In this document: in pieces, positions 16,455 through 25,334 of the stretch
Layout of the letters: each line of letters begins with the position of its first letter
How positions within the stretch are numbered: position 1 is the stretch's first letter
From: Zoogloeaceae bacterium
GTDB taxonomy: Bacteria > Pseudomonadota > Gammaproteobacteria > Burkholderiales > Rhodocyclaceae
Assembly (NCBI GenBank): GCA_024235635.1
Contig: JACKMA010000001.1
Coordinates: 372,001-436,000, forward strand
DNA length: 64,000 bases
Direction of reading: 5' to 3'
The notes under the pieces: model-generated
Database searches by the model: none
What the model was told of the DNA's origin: nothing
What the model saw: only the letters and a program-made list of their open reading frames with translations
Translations under genes and position numbers: made by a program

Positions 16455-18950
16455 ATGTCGCAGGAAATCCTGGCGACCTACCCCCACGCCCCGAACCGCT
16501 TCGACGAAATGGTCGACGTTCGGGGTGAGGCCCGCCCGCACTGGGCGCCGCTGGTCCAGCGTCTGGACGCGATGCCGGCCGAGGTGCTGGAGCGCCGCGC
16601 CCATATCGTTCGCGAGTCGATCGAAGCCGACGGCGTCACGTACAACATCTACCAGGATCCCGCCGGCCGCGGCCGCCACTGGCAGCTCGAGCCGCTGCCG
16701 CTGGTGATCGATGCCGGCGAGTGGGGGCCGCTGGCCGAGGCGGTGGCCCAGCGCGCGCAGCTGATGAACCTGATCCTGGCGGATCTGTACGGTGCCCAGT
16801 CACTGATCGCCGAGGGCCTGATCCCGCCGGCGCTGGTGTACGGCCAGCACGCCTACCGCTGGCCCTGCCAGGGCATTACGCCGCCCGGCGGGATCTTCCT
16901 GCACCACTACGCCACCGATCTGGCGCGGGCGCCCGATGGCGGCTGGTGGGTGCTGGGCGATCGCAGCCAGGGGCCGTCCGGCACCGGCTACGTACTGCAG
17001 AATCGTCTGATCATGTCGCGAACCTTTCCCGATTCGTTCCGCGACATGCAGGTACGGCCGCTGGCGTCGTTCTTCCGCACGCTGCAGGATGGTCTGGCGC
17101 GCTTCGCGCCGACCGACGGCGAGACGCCGCTGACCGTGCTGCTGACCCCGGGTCCGTACAACGAGACCTACTTCGAACACACCTTCCTGTCGCGCTACCT
17201 GGGTTTCCCGCTGGTCGAAGGCCAGGACCTGACGGTGCGCGACGACACCGTATATCTCAAGACCCTGCGCGGACTGCGCCGGGTCCATGCCATCTACCGC
17301 CGACTCGACGACGACTTCTGCGACCCGCTCGAACTGCGCTCGGACTCCGCGCTGGGCGTGCCCGGGCTGCTGCGGGCGGCACGCGCCGGACGGGTGCTGA
17401 TCGCCAACGCACTCGGCGCCGGACTGCTCGAGACCGGCGCGCTGCTGGGCTTCCTGCCGGCGATCGCGCAGCGCCTGCTCGGCGAGCCGCTGAAGCTGCC
17501 GTCGGTGGCGAGCTGGTGGTGCGGCGAGGAACCGGCGCTCGAATACGTGATCCAGCATTTCGACGAGCTGGTGATCAAGCCGGCCTTCCCGTCGATGCGC
17601 ATGGAAGCGATCTTCGGCCACCAGCACAAGGGCGAGTCGCGCCGCAAGCTGATCCAGCGCATCGAGGCCCAGCCCCACGCCTACGTCGCCCAGGAGTGGG
17701 TCCGGCTGTCGCAGGCGCCGGTATTGAGCCCACGCCACGTCAAGCGGGTGTTGCCGCGTTCGTTCGGCATGCGCCTGTTCGCCGCCGCGACGCCGGACGG
17801 CTACGCCGTGATGCCGGGCGGACTGACCCGCGTTTCGCCGCGGGAGGGGGACGAGGTCGTCTCGATGCAGCGCGGCGGCCTGTCCAAGGACACCTGGGTG
17901 CGAGCCGAAGGGCCGGTGGTCAAGCATTCGCTGCTGAAGACCCAGCTCGGCGTCATGGACCTGGTCTGCGCCGGCACCGACATTCCGTCCCGGGTCGGCG
18001 AGAACCTGTTCTGGATGGGGCGTTACTCGGAACGCAGCGAGGTCATTGCACGGCTGTTGCGGGCGGCGATGCTGCGGGCGGCATCGAGCGGTCTGGAGGC
18101 TGCCGAGGCGCTGCCGGCGATGGTCTATGCCTGCCGCTCGCTCGGGGTACTGCCGATTCCCGACGAGGACGCCGACACGCCGGAGCTCGACCTCGAGACC
18201 AGCCTGCTGGCCGCGGTCAGCGACCTCACCCAGGCGGGCTCGCTGGCGGCCAACCTGCAGCGCCTGTCGGGCGCCGCCAGTCAGGTGCGCGAGCGACTGT
18301 CGTCAGACAACTGGCATGCGCTGAACCGTCTCCACCAGTTGCTGCACAAGCCCAGTGCCGACTTCGAAGACGCGATGGATACCCTCGACGAGGCGATGCA
18401 GGAGGTGATTGCGCTGTCCGGCTTCGCGATGGACGACATGACCCGCGACGAAGGCTGGGGCTTCCTCATCATCGGCCGTCGCATCGAGCGGCTCGCCAAC
18501 CAGAGCCTGATCCTGCAGGGCGTGCTCGGTGCCGAGCGGCGGCGGCGCGATCGCTCGCTCGAGTGGCTGCTGGAGACCGGTAACTCGATCGTGACCTATC
18601 GCGCCCGCTACCGCCGCTCGCCGGAATTGCTGCCGGTCGTGCACCTGCTCACCTTCGATGCCACCAACCCGCATTCGGTGGCGTTCCAGCTCGAGAACCT
18701 GCGCCGCTACCTGCACCGCAATACGCGCATGCTGGGCCAGCCCAGACCGGTCCAGCTCGACGTCATCGCCGACCATCTGCACGCCTTCGACCTGACCCGC
18801 TTCGAGGCCAGCGAATGCGACGTTGCCTGTGACGAACTGGCCAAGCTCCTGTTCGATGTCGAGGGTGCCGCCTACGGCGTCTCCGACGAACTGCATCGCC
18901 AATACTTCTCGCACACCGCCAAGGCCGAACGCATGGGGGGCTGGCAGTGA
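16455..18950 (+). CDS. Circularly permuted ATP-grasp (type 2) fused to alpha-E domain
   Basis: An 831-residue fusion. The first 480 or so residues form the circularly permuted ATP-grasp domain (formerly DUF404/DUF407), with GQHAYRWPCQGITPPGG, the strand set PLTVLLTPGPYNETYFEH and ELVIKPAFPSMRMEAIFG. The last 320 or so residues are the helical alpha-E domain (formerly DUF403), opening SRVGENLFWMGRYSERSE. In other genomes these are often separate genes. ATP-grasp enzymes activate a carboxylate as acyl phosphate and join it to an amine, so a peptide or amide ligase role is expected. ATG 16455 has CGGAG six bases upstream; an ATG at 16434 is less well placed. It overlaps the next gene by GTGA. 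Confidence 0.9.
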   Translation: MSQEILATYPHAPNRFDEMVDVRGEARPHWAPLVQRLDAMPAEVLERRAHIVRESIEADGVTYNIYQDPAGRGRHWQLEPLPLVIDAGEWGPLAEAVAQRAQLMNLILADLYGAQSLIAEGLIPPALVYGQHAYRWPCQGITPPGGIFLHHYATDLARAPDGGWWVLGDRSQGPSGTGYVLQNRLIMSRTFPDSFRDMQVRPLASFFRTLQDGLARFAPTDGETPLTVLLTPGPYNETYFEHTFLSRYLGFPLVEGQDLTVRDDTVYLKTLRGLRRVHAIYRRLDDDFCDPLELRSDSALGVPGLLRAARAGRVLIANALGAGLLETGALLGFLPAIAQRLLGEPLKLPSVASWWCGEEPALEYVIQHFDELVIKPAFPSMRMEAIFGHQHKGESRRKLIQRIEAQPHAYVAQEWVRLSQAPVLSPRHVKRVLPRSFGMRLFAAATPDGYAVMPGGLTRVSPREGDEVVSMQRGGLSKDTWVRAEGPVVKHSLLKTQLGVMDLVCAGTDIPSRVGENLFWMGRYSERSEVIARLLRAAMLRAASSGLEAAEALPAMVYACRSLGVLPIPDEDADTPELDLETSLLAAVSDLTQAGSLAANLQRLSGAASQVRERLSSDNWHALNRLHQLLHKPSADFEDAMDTLDEAMQEVIALSGFAMDDMTRDEGWGFLIIGRRIERLANQSLILQGVLGAERRRRDRSLEWLLETGNSIVTYRARYRRSPELLPVVHLLTFDATNPHSVAFQLENLRRYLHRNTRMLGQPRPVQLDVIADHLHAFDLTRFEASECDVACDELAKLLFDVEGAAYGVSDELHRQYFSHTAKAERMGGWQ

Positions 18951-19903
18951 GCCTGGTTCGCTACCATCTGCGCCACGACACCCGTTACGAATACGATCAG
19001 CCGGTCGGCGAGTCGCACCAGTTGCTGCGCCTGATCCCCCGCGACATGGCCTGGCAGCGCACCCTGTCCCAGCGCATCGAGATCTCGCCGGAACCGACCC
19101 GCCAGGCCGGATTCGTCGATGCCTTCGGCAATCGCGTGCGCACGATCGATTTCGAGACCGACCACAATGCCCTGAAGATCCGCGCCGAGGCCTGGGTCGA
19201 GCTGACGCCGCGCGAGCAGCCGCCGGAGGCGATCCTGCCGTGGCAGGACACCGCGCGGGCACTCGACTACGTCGCCGGCAAGCACTACGACGCCGATCTG
19301 CTCGACGCCAGCCGCTTCCTGTTCGAGTCCCGACATGTGCGCGTCAAGCGCGAGTTCGCCGCCTATGCGGCCGATTGTTTCGGCCCCAACGATTCCCTGC
19401 TCTCCGGCACCACGCGGCTGATGGCGCGGGTCTTCGAGGAATTCACCTTCGACCCGGAGGCGACGACGGTATCGACACCGGTCACCGAGGTCTTCGAAAC
19501 CAAGCGCGGCGTCTGCCAGGACTATGCCCATTTCATGATTTCGTGCCTGCGCTCGATCGGGCTGCCGGCGCGCTACATGAGCGGCTACCTGCTGACCCGC
19601 CCGCCTCCGGGCAAACCCCGTCTGATCGGGGCCGACGCCACCCATGCGTGGCTCGCGGTGTATTGCCCGTGCGCCGGCTGGATCGAGTTCGATCCGACCA
19701 ACAACGTACAGCCCACGCTGGAACACATCGTGCTCGGCTGGGGTCGCGACTTCGCCGACGTGTCGCCGCTCAGGGGTGTGTTGATCGGCGGCGGCAGCCA
19801 CGATCCGGAAATCGAAGTGACCGTCGTGCCCGAAGCGGATTTCCACGAAGTCTATCGCGACGTCGAAGACGCACCGGCGCCGCTCCTGCCCGGCATCGAC
19901 TGA
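18947..19903 (+). CDS. Transglutaminase-like cysteine peptidase (second copy in the cluster)
   Basis: A 318-residue protein starting at GTG 18947 inside the stop codon of the ATP-grasp gene, so it is coupled to it. It has the same N-terminal beta domain (VRYHLRHDTRYEYDQPV) and a transglutaminase core. Triad residues are Cys190 (KRGVCQDYAHF), His233 (DATHAWLAVY) and Asp249 (IEFDPTNN). With the upstream DUF2126 protein it completes the usual transglutaminase/ATP-grasp/alpha-E set. A plausible role is hydrolysis or transfer of the peptide made by the ligase. Its 3' end overlaps the convergent ligE gene by 52 bp. Confidence 0.9.
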   Translation: MSLVRYHLRHDTRYEYDQPVGESHQLLRLIPRDMAWQRTLSQRIEISPEPTRQAGFVDAFGNRVRTIDFETDHNALKIRAEAWVELTPREQPPEAILPWQDTARALDYVAGKHYDADLLDASRFLFESRHVRVKREFAAYAADCFGPNDSLLSGTTRLMARVFEEFTFDPEATTVSTPVTEVFETKRGVCQDYAHFMISCLRSIGLPARYMSGYLLTRPPPGKPRLIGADATHAWLAVYCPCAGWIEFDPTNNVQPTLEHIVLGWGRDFADVSPLRGVLIGGGSHDPEIEVTVVPEADFHEVYRDVEDAPAPLLPGID

Positions 19904-20757
19904 GTCGCTTGTCGCACGCGCCAGAACACCGGAAAGCGCGGCAGGCCGCCTTCGGTCAGCGATCGGTAGCGGTAGCTGACGAGACTGCCGATCGCCGGCG
20001 GCGTGGCGCGCTGCGAGTCGTCCAGACCGCTGCCGAGGCGAAAGCGCCGTCCGTCGCGGGCCTCGACGACCAGTGCGCCGACCCTGCCGACCAGGCGCCC
20101 CCGGCCGGCGACGTAGCCGACCACGGTGGCATCGTCGTCGTACCAGGGCTTGAGCTTGAGCAGCACGTCGCTGCGGCCGGTGACGTAGGGCGCATCCGCG
20201 CGGTGCAGCATCAGGCCTTCGCCGCCCGCAGCCAGCACCCGTTCGAGCCATTCGGCCAGTTCGTGCCGGGTCGTCACGCGGCGCTGCTCGACACCCTGCA
20301 GCCACGGCACGCCGGCGTCGGCCACCAGCGCCCGCAATCGTCGCAGACGCTCGCTGAAATCGCCGGCGCCACCCGGCAGCTCGAACACCATGTAGCGCAC
20401 CTGTCGCCAGTCGTCGTCACTGCCCTGCCGGCGACGGACGATGCCCGAGACCTGTTCGAAGCGCCCGCGCGCGATCCACAGTTCACCGTCGAGGGGTTCG
20501 ACCGGAAACCGCGCTACGTACCAAGCCGGCACGGCGACGACACCGCCGCCGCGCAGTCGCAGGCGCCGGCCGTCCCAGAAGGCGCGCACGCCGTCGAGCT
20601 TCTCGCTGACCCAGTAGCGCGACGGATCGACGTCGGCCGGCGCGGTCGCGGCCAGCAGCAACGGTGGTTCGGCCGCCGTGGCGGCTTGAACGAACGCGAG
20701 CACGAGCGCCAGAATGACGCCGCGACCGCATCTGGAAACGTTGATCGGGCAGGTCAT
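19852..20757 (-). CDS. ligE: Periplasmic ATP-dependent DNA ligase, LigE type
   Basis: A 301-residue minimal ATP-dependent DNA ligase with an N-terminal signal peptide (hydrophobic GVILALVLAFVQAATAA), as in the Lig E group of proteobacteria. The nucleotidyl-transfer lysine is Lys53 in SEKLDGVRAFWDG (motif I). Further motifs are PLDGELW (motif III), GGEGLMLHR (motif IV) and LLKLKPWYDDDA (motif V). An OB-fold region follows (VGRVGALVVEARDGRRFRLGSG). Export to the periplasm is inferred from the leader; Lig E has been proposed to act on incoming or extracellular DNA. It is convergent with, and overlaps, the transglutaminase gene. Confidence 0.88.
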   Translation of the reverse strand: MTCPINVSRCGRGVILALVLAFVQAATAAEPPLLLAATAPADVDPSRYWVSEKLDGVRAFWDGRRLRLRGGGVVAVPAWYVARFPVEPLDGELWIARGRFEQVSGIVRRRQGSDDDWRQVRYMVFELPGGAGDFSERLRRLRALVADAGVPWLQGVEQRRVTTRHELAEWLERVLAAGGEGLMLHRADAPYVTGRSDVLLKLKPWYDDDATVVGYVAGRGRLVGRVGALVVEARDGRRFRLGSGLDDSQRATPPAIGSLVSYRYRSLTEGGLPRFPVFWRVRQATQSMPGRSGAGASSTSR

Positions 20758-20792
20758 GACTTGCCATCAGCATATCTCGGACAGACCTTCCG

Positions 20793-21710
20793 ATGAAGCT
20801 CTATTACGCCGACACCTTCGTTCTGCCGCTGCCACCCGGGCATCGCTTCCCGATGTGCAAGTACGCCATGCTGCGCGAGTCGATTGCCGCCAGCGGCCGT
20901 TTCGCGGACGACGATCTGCGGGTGCCGGATGCAGCCGGTGACGCCGAACTCGTGCTGGCCCACGACCGCGCCTACATCGATCGGATGTGTGACGGCGAGA
21001 TGTCGGCCCAGGAAATGCGTCGCATCGGCTTCCCGTGGTCGGCGCAGATGGTCGAGCGATCACGCCGCTCCGCCGGCGCCACCATCGCGGCCTGCCGAAG
21101 CGCGCTGGACGACGGTTTCTCGGCCAACATGGCCGGTGGCACGCACCACGCACATCGCGCTTTCGGCGCCGGATTCTGCGTCTTCAACGATGCCGCGATC
21201 GCATCTCGCCTGATGCTCGAGGAAGGACGGGTCGGTCAGGTCGCGATCATCGACTGCGATGTACACCAGGGTGACGGCACCGCAGCGATCCTGGCCGACG
21301 ACCCGCGGGTGTTCACCTTCAGCATCCACGGCGCCAACAACTTTCCGTTCGACAAGCAGACCTCGGATCTCGACCTCGAACTGGAGGACGGCACCGGCGA
21401 TGCGCACTACCTGGAAGTGCTGGCTCGTGGCCTGGATCAGGTGTTCGCCCGCTGCGTACCGGAGCTGGTGATCTATCTCGCGGGCGCCGATCCATACGAG
21501 GGTGACCGGCTGGGACGCCTGGGCCTGACGGTGGACGGTCTGCAGGCACGCGACAGGCTGGTGCTGGGCCGCTGTGCAGACGAAGGCGCGGCGGTCGCGC
21601 TGGCCATGGCAGGCGGTTATGCCCGCGACATTGCACGGACGGTCGAGATTCATGCCAATACGATTCTGGCCGCGGCGTCGCTGGCGCGCAGCAGCCCGGC
21701 GCCGCGATGA
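20793..21710 (+). CDS. Histone-deacetylase-family amidohydrolase
   Basis: A 305-residue zinc amidohydrolase of the HDAC/acetoin-utilisation/acetylpolyamine amidohydrolase superfamily. Key features are MAGGTHHAHRAFGAGFCVFND (the tandem-histidine active site) and VAIIDCDVHQGDGTA (zinc-binding Asp and His). A second zinc aspartate lies in IYLAGADPYEGDRLGRLGLT. It lacks a signal peptide and should act in the cytoplasm, removing acetyl groups from a protein lysine or polyamine. Substrate is unknown. It is divergent from ligE across 35 bp. The GGDEF/EAL gene follows after 64 bp. Confidence 0.9.
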   Translation: MKLYYADTFVLPLPPGHRFPMCKYAMLRESIAASGRFADDDLRVPDAAGDAELVLAHDRAYIDRMCDGEMSAQEMRRIGFPWSAQMVERSRRSAGATIAACRSALDDGFSANMAGGTHHAHRAFGAGFCVFNDAAIASRLMLEEGRVGQVAIIDCDVHQGDGTAAILADDPRVFTFSIHGANNFPFDKQTSDLDLELEDGTGDAHYLEVLARGLDQVFARCVPELVIYLAGADPYEGDRLGRLGLTVDGLQARDRLVLGRCADEGAAVALAMAGGYARDIARTVEIHANTILAAASLARSSPAPR

Positions 21711-21774
21711 CCATCCCGTTCAAGGCCGACCAACGACTGCCGTTGACCTGCCCGATACGCCCTCATCCCAGCCA

Positions 21775-24606
21775 ATGTCAAAGTTCAATGCCTTCTGCTG
21801 CCTCCTCGTGCTGGTTCTGCTCATGCCGGCGAAAGACGGCGCGGCTGCGTCGGCAGGCGGGCCGCCGAACCACGTATTGCTGATTTTTTCCGGACAACGC
21901 GACGTCCCGGCGGAACGCCTGATCGAAGACGGCCTGCGCAAGGCCTTCGAAGCCTCGGACGAGAGTCCGTCGATCCGGCTGACTGCCAGCTACCTCGACA
22001 TGTTCGAGCGCTACGACCCCGACATGGCGCGCCTCGACGCCGAGCGCCTGCGGCGGCGGCTGGCGGTCAAGGGCATGCCGGACCTGGTGATCACGATGGC
22101 GGCCGCGGCGGCACGATTCGTCGCCGACCACCGGGACATCTTTCCGCCCTCCGTGAAGATCGCGGCAATTGGACCAGAGGTCGCCACACGGCCACTGCAG
22201 GGCCCGCTGACCCAGACCTTCACGATCAACCCGGAAGTGGTCGAAACCATCCGTCTGGCGCGCGGCATCCTGCCCGATACGCGGCGCGTTCTGGTCATCG
22301 CAGGAAACGGCGAGGCCGACCGGCACCTGCTTGCGGCCGCCAAGTCAGAGCTGGCGGGCATGGCGGACGATCTACAGATCGAGTATCTGACGGATTTCAA
22401 GCGGGGCGAACTGCTCGAACAGGTGTCCACGCTGCCCACCGGCACCATCCTGCTGATGGTCTCCGCGACGCGTGATGTCTCCGGTCGCCCGCTGCTTCCA
22501 CCCGTGGCCTTTACCGATGCCGTGGCGCGCAGGGCAAGCGTTCCGATGTTCTGCGTCTTTGAAAGCCTGGTCATCGATTCCGCCTGCATTGGCGGCGTCG
22601 TCATCCTGGGTCCTACGATGGGTCGGGAAATCGGCAAACAGGCATATCGGATGCTGCGCAGCGAGGGCCCCTTCGAGCCCGTCGTCGCGCTGAGCGGACG
22701 ACCGCTGCTCAAGGGTTCGGCGATGGAGCGATGGAACCTGCCCGAGGAGGACGTCGCCGAGGGCGTCGAGATCATCGACTCGAAGCCGAACATCTATCGT
22801 CGCTACCGCTCGGCGATCTGGATCACCCTTGGCGTGATCGGGGCCCAGGGCATCTCGATCGTCGCCCTGGTTCTCGCCTTGCGCAACAGCAGCCGCCACC
22901 GCAACCGCGTCCGCGAACTGCAGAAGCGCTGGGCGTTCGCGCTGGAGAGCGCCGGCCACGGCGTATGGGACTGGGACATTGCCAACGGCCAGCACTTCTT
23001 TTCGCGTGGCTGGCGCGAAATCATCGGTCAGCGCACGCAGGGCAGCGGCGACCGCCGGCACTGTCGCGACCTGTTGATTCATCTCGAGGACAAGCCGGAT
23101 GTCGATGCCCGCCTGGCCGAAGCCATCGATCAGCGCGTCGGCCAGTACCAGACCGAGCATCGCATGCTGCACAGCGACGGCCGCATGCTGTGGGTCCTCG
23201 AGCGCGGCCGGGTGGTCGAGCGCGCCGACGACGGGCGGGCACTGCGGCTGATCGCGACGCTCGAGGACGTCACCGCGCGACGGACCGCCGCCGAGCAGAT
23301 CGAATACCTCGCCACCCACGACGCGCTGACCGGGTTGCCGAATCGCACCTTGCTGGCCGACCGCATCGAGCGCGCAATCAGCCGCGCCCGGCGGCAGGGT
23401 CACAAGGTCGCGGTGATCTTCCTCGACCTCGATCACTTCAAGCAGGTCAACGACACCCTCGGCCATCACATCGGCGATCTGCTGCTGGTCGCCGTCGCTG
23501 GCCGTCTGATGCCGCACCTGCGTGAAGCCGACACCGTGAGTCGCCAGGGCGGCGACGAATTCGTGGTGCTCCTGCCGGAACTCGCCGAAGCCAGCGACGC
23601 CGCCCTGGTGTGCGACAAATTGATGCGCGAACTCGCCGATCCGGTCCAGTTCGATGGCCATGAACTGCGCATCTCGGCGTCGATGGGCATCGCACTGTTT
23701 CCCGACGACGGCAACGACCGCGAGACCCTGCTGCAGAAGGCCGACGTCGCGCTGTACCGGGTCAAGGACTCGGGGCGCCGTGGTTATCGCTTCTTCTCGG
23801 CGGACATGAACGCCGAACTGAACGACCTGATCGGCCTCGACGCTCGGCTGTCGGCGGCGCTGGCGGCCGGATGGATCCAGCTCTGGTACCAGCCCCAGTA
23901 CGACCTCGCCAGCGGCGAACTGTGCGGAGTCGAGGCGCTGATGCGCTGGATCGAGCCGGACGGCGAAACCATTCCGCCAGGCCGCTTCATTCCGGTGGCG
24001 GAACAGTTCGGGCAGATTCACGAACTCGGCGAGTTTGCGCTGCGCACCGCGTGCGCCGAAGCCAGACGCTGGCAATCCGACTACAACCGGGCGATTCCGG
24101 TCGCGGTCAATCTGTCGGCGGTGCAGTTCAGGCGCCCCGGACTGACCGAGATGCTGGAAGGCATCCTGGCCGAGACCGGCCTGCCCCCGTTCCTGTTGAT
24201 CCTGGAGATCACCGAATCGGTCATCATGGAGGACGAACGCCAGACCCAGCAGACGCTGCGTGCGCTGGCCAATGCCGGCGCGCGGCTTGCGATCGACGAT
24301 TTCGGCACCGGCTACTCCAGCCTCGCCTATCTGAAGCGCTTCCCGGTCCACCACCTGAAGATCGACCGCGCCTTCGTCAAGGATCTGGGCCGCGATCCCG
24401 ACGACGAAGTCATCGTGCGCACGATCATCCAGCTCGGCCACAGCCTCGGGCTGCAGATCGTCGCCGAAGGCGTCGAGACCCACGAGCAGTCGCGCATCCT
24501 GCTGCGCCACGGCTGCGACTTCGCCCAGGGATTCCTCTACGGCCGGCCCGAGCCGGCGGCGTCTTTCCGCCATCGGCTGGCAGAGCCGCAGCGCCACGAC
24601 GCGTGA
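21775..24606 (+). CDS. Membrane c-di-GMP enzyme: binding-protein-like sensor, PAS, GGDEF and EAL
   Basis: A 943-residue protein. A signal/anchor (KFNAFCCLLVLVLLMPA) is followed by about 310 residues resembling ABC-transporter-type periplasmic binding proteins (VFTD.. region, SACIGGVVILGPTMGREIG). A transmembrane helix near residues 345-365 leads to a PAS domain (WAFALESAGHGVWDWD), then GGDEF and EAL domains. The GGDEF motif is intact (RQGGDEFVVLLPE), with an RxxD inhibitory site READ five residues before it. EAL is intact in GVEALMRW, and ITESVIMED and AIDDFGTGYSSL are also present. It may make and degrade cyclic di-GMP in response to a periplasmic ligand. ATG 21775 was chosen because the leader starts there. 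Confidence 0.9.
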   Translation: MSKFNAFCCLLVLVLLMPAKDGAAASAGGPPNHVLLIFSGQRDVPAERLIEDGLRKAFEASDESPSIRLTASYLDMFERYDPDMARLDAERLRRRLAVKGMPDLVITMAAAAARFVADHRDIFPPSVKIAAIGPEVATRPLQGPLTQTFTINPEVVETIRLARGILPDTRRVLVIAGNGEADRHLLAAAKSELAGMADDLQIEYLTDFKRGELLEQVSTLPTGTILLMVSATRDVSGRPLLPPVAFTDAVARRASVPMFCVFESLVIDSACIGGVVILGPTMGREIGKQAYRMLRSEGPFEPVVALSGRPLLKGSAMERWNLPEEDVAEGVEIIDSKPNIYRRYRSAIWITLGVIGAQGISIVALVLALRNSSRHRNRVRELQKRWAFALESAGHGVWDWDIANGQHFFSRGWREIIGQRTQGSGDRRHCRDLLIHLEDKPDVDARLAEAIDQRVGQYQTEHRMLHSDGRMLWVLERGRVVERADDGRALRLIATLEDVTARRTAAEQIEYLATHDALTGLPNRTLLADRIERAISRARRQGHKVAVIFLDLDHFKQVNDTLGHHIGDLLLVAVAGRLMPHLREADTVSRQGGDEFVVLLPELAEASDAALVCDKLMRELADPVQFDGHELRISASMGIALFPDDGNDRETLLQKADVALYRVKDSGRRGYRFFSADMNAELNDLIGLDARLSAALAAGWIQLWYQPQYDLASGELCGVEALMRWIEPDGETIPPGRFIPVAEQFGQIHELGEFALRTACAEARRWQSDYNRAIPVAVNLSAVQFRRPGLTEMLEGILAETGLPPFLLILEITESVIMEDERQTQQTLRALANAGARLAIDDFGTGYSSLAYLKRFPVHHLKIDRAFVKDLGRDPDDEVIVRTIIQLGHSLGLQIVAEGVETHEQSRILLRHGCDFAQGFLYGRPEPAASFRHRLAEPQRHDA

Positions 24607-24775
24607 TTTGTCGTTTACGCCGAAAGTCTGCATCATCGCGCCTGCCGAACAACTCACCAAGACGAACAGGCCCAATCAATGTGCCGAGCCACGCGTTCCG
24701 CCCGACACTCGGCGCGGACCAGAAGCGGGGCAGGCCGAGGAGACGCGGCGTTGCCGCCGCAAGCATTGTGTCAGC

Positions 24776-25318
24776 ATGAGCCACATCGAACCTGTCATCC
24801 GCAGCGCGCGCGACACCGACGCGGACGCGATCGCCAAACTTCACGCCGAAAGCTGGCGCTCGACCGCCCGCGGCCTGATGTCCGACCACTACCTGGACGA
24901 AGAGGTCCATGCCGAACGCCGATCACTGTGGCGGGCACGGCTCGGCAGTGGCGAATCCCAGTACCTGACGCTGGTCGCGGTGCAGCGCGACGGCCTGCAC
25001 GGATTCATCTGCTTCAAGCTGCGGGCGGATTCGCGCTGGGGCACCTTGCTCGACAATCTTCATGTCGATCCGGAACTGTGTGGCAGGGGGCTGGGCGAGG
25101 CGCTGATGAAGGTCGGTGTCGCCCAGGTCGAACAGGCCACGCCCGGCCAGCCGATGCATCTGCTGGTGTTCGCCGCCAACCTCGGTGCGCGACGTTTCTA
25201 CCGCAGACTCGGCGGGATCGAATCCGGCGAGGTCGAATTGGCGCTGCCCGAAGGCGACCGCAGCGCACAGGCGATCCGCATCGCGTGGCCGGCGCCGGTG
25301 CTGTTGCAGGCCGCCTGA
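24776..25318 (+). CDS. GNAT family N-acetyltransferase
   Basis: A 180-residue acetyltransferase. It opens EPVIRSARDTDADAIAKLHAESW, and the acetyl-CoA site is LHVDPELCGRGLGEALM (motif A, with R/Q-x-x-G-x-G/A shape). It continues HLLVFAANLGARRFYRRLGG. ATG 24776 was preferred to an upstream open extension that is not family-like; no strong ribosome-binding site is visible. The acceptor is unknown; it could be an amine, amino acid or protein. It is convergent with the chemoreceptor gene, 16 bp away. Confidence 0.85.
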   Translation: MSHIEPVIRSARDTDADAIAKLHAESWRSTARGLMSDHYLDEEVHAERRSLWRARLGSGESQYLTLVAVQRDGLHGFICFKLRADSRWGTLLDNLHVDPELCGRGLGEALMKVGVAQVEQATPGQPMHLLVFAANLGARRFYRRLGGIESGEVELALPEGDRSAQAIRIAWPAPVLLQAA

Positions 25319-25334
25319 GCGCCGCGCGCGAGCG

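Noticed and set aside
22372..24675. A 767-codon minus-strand frame opposite the GGDEF/EAL gene
   Set aside because: Same GC-driven artefact; the plus strand encodes intact GGDEF and EAL motifs.
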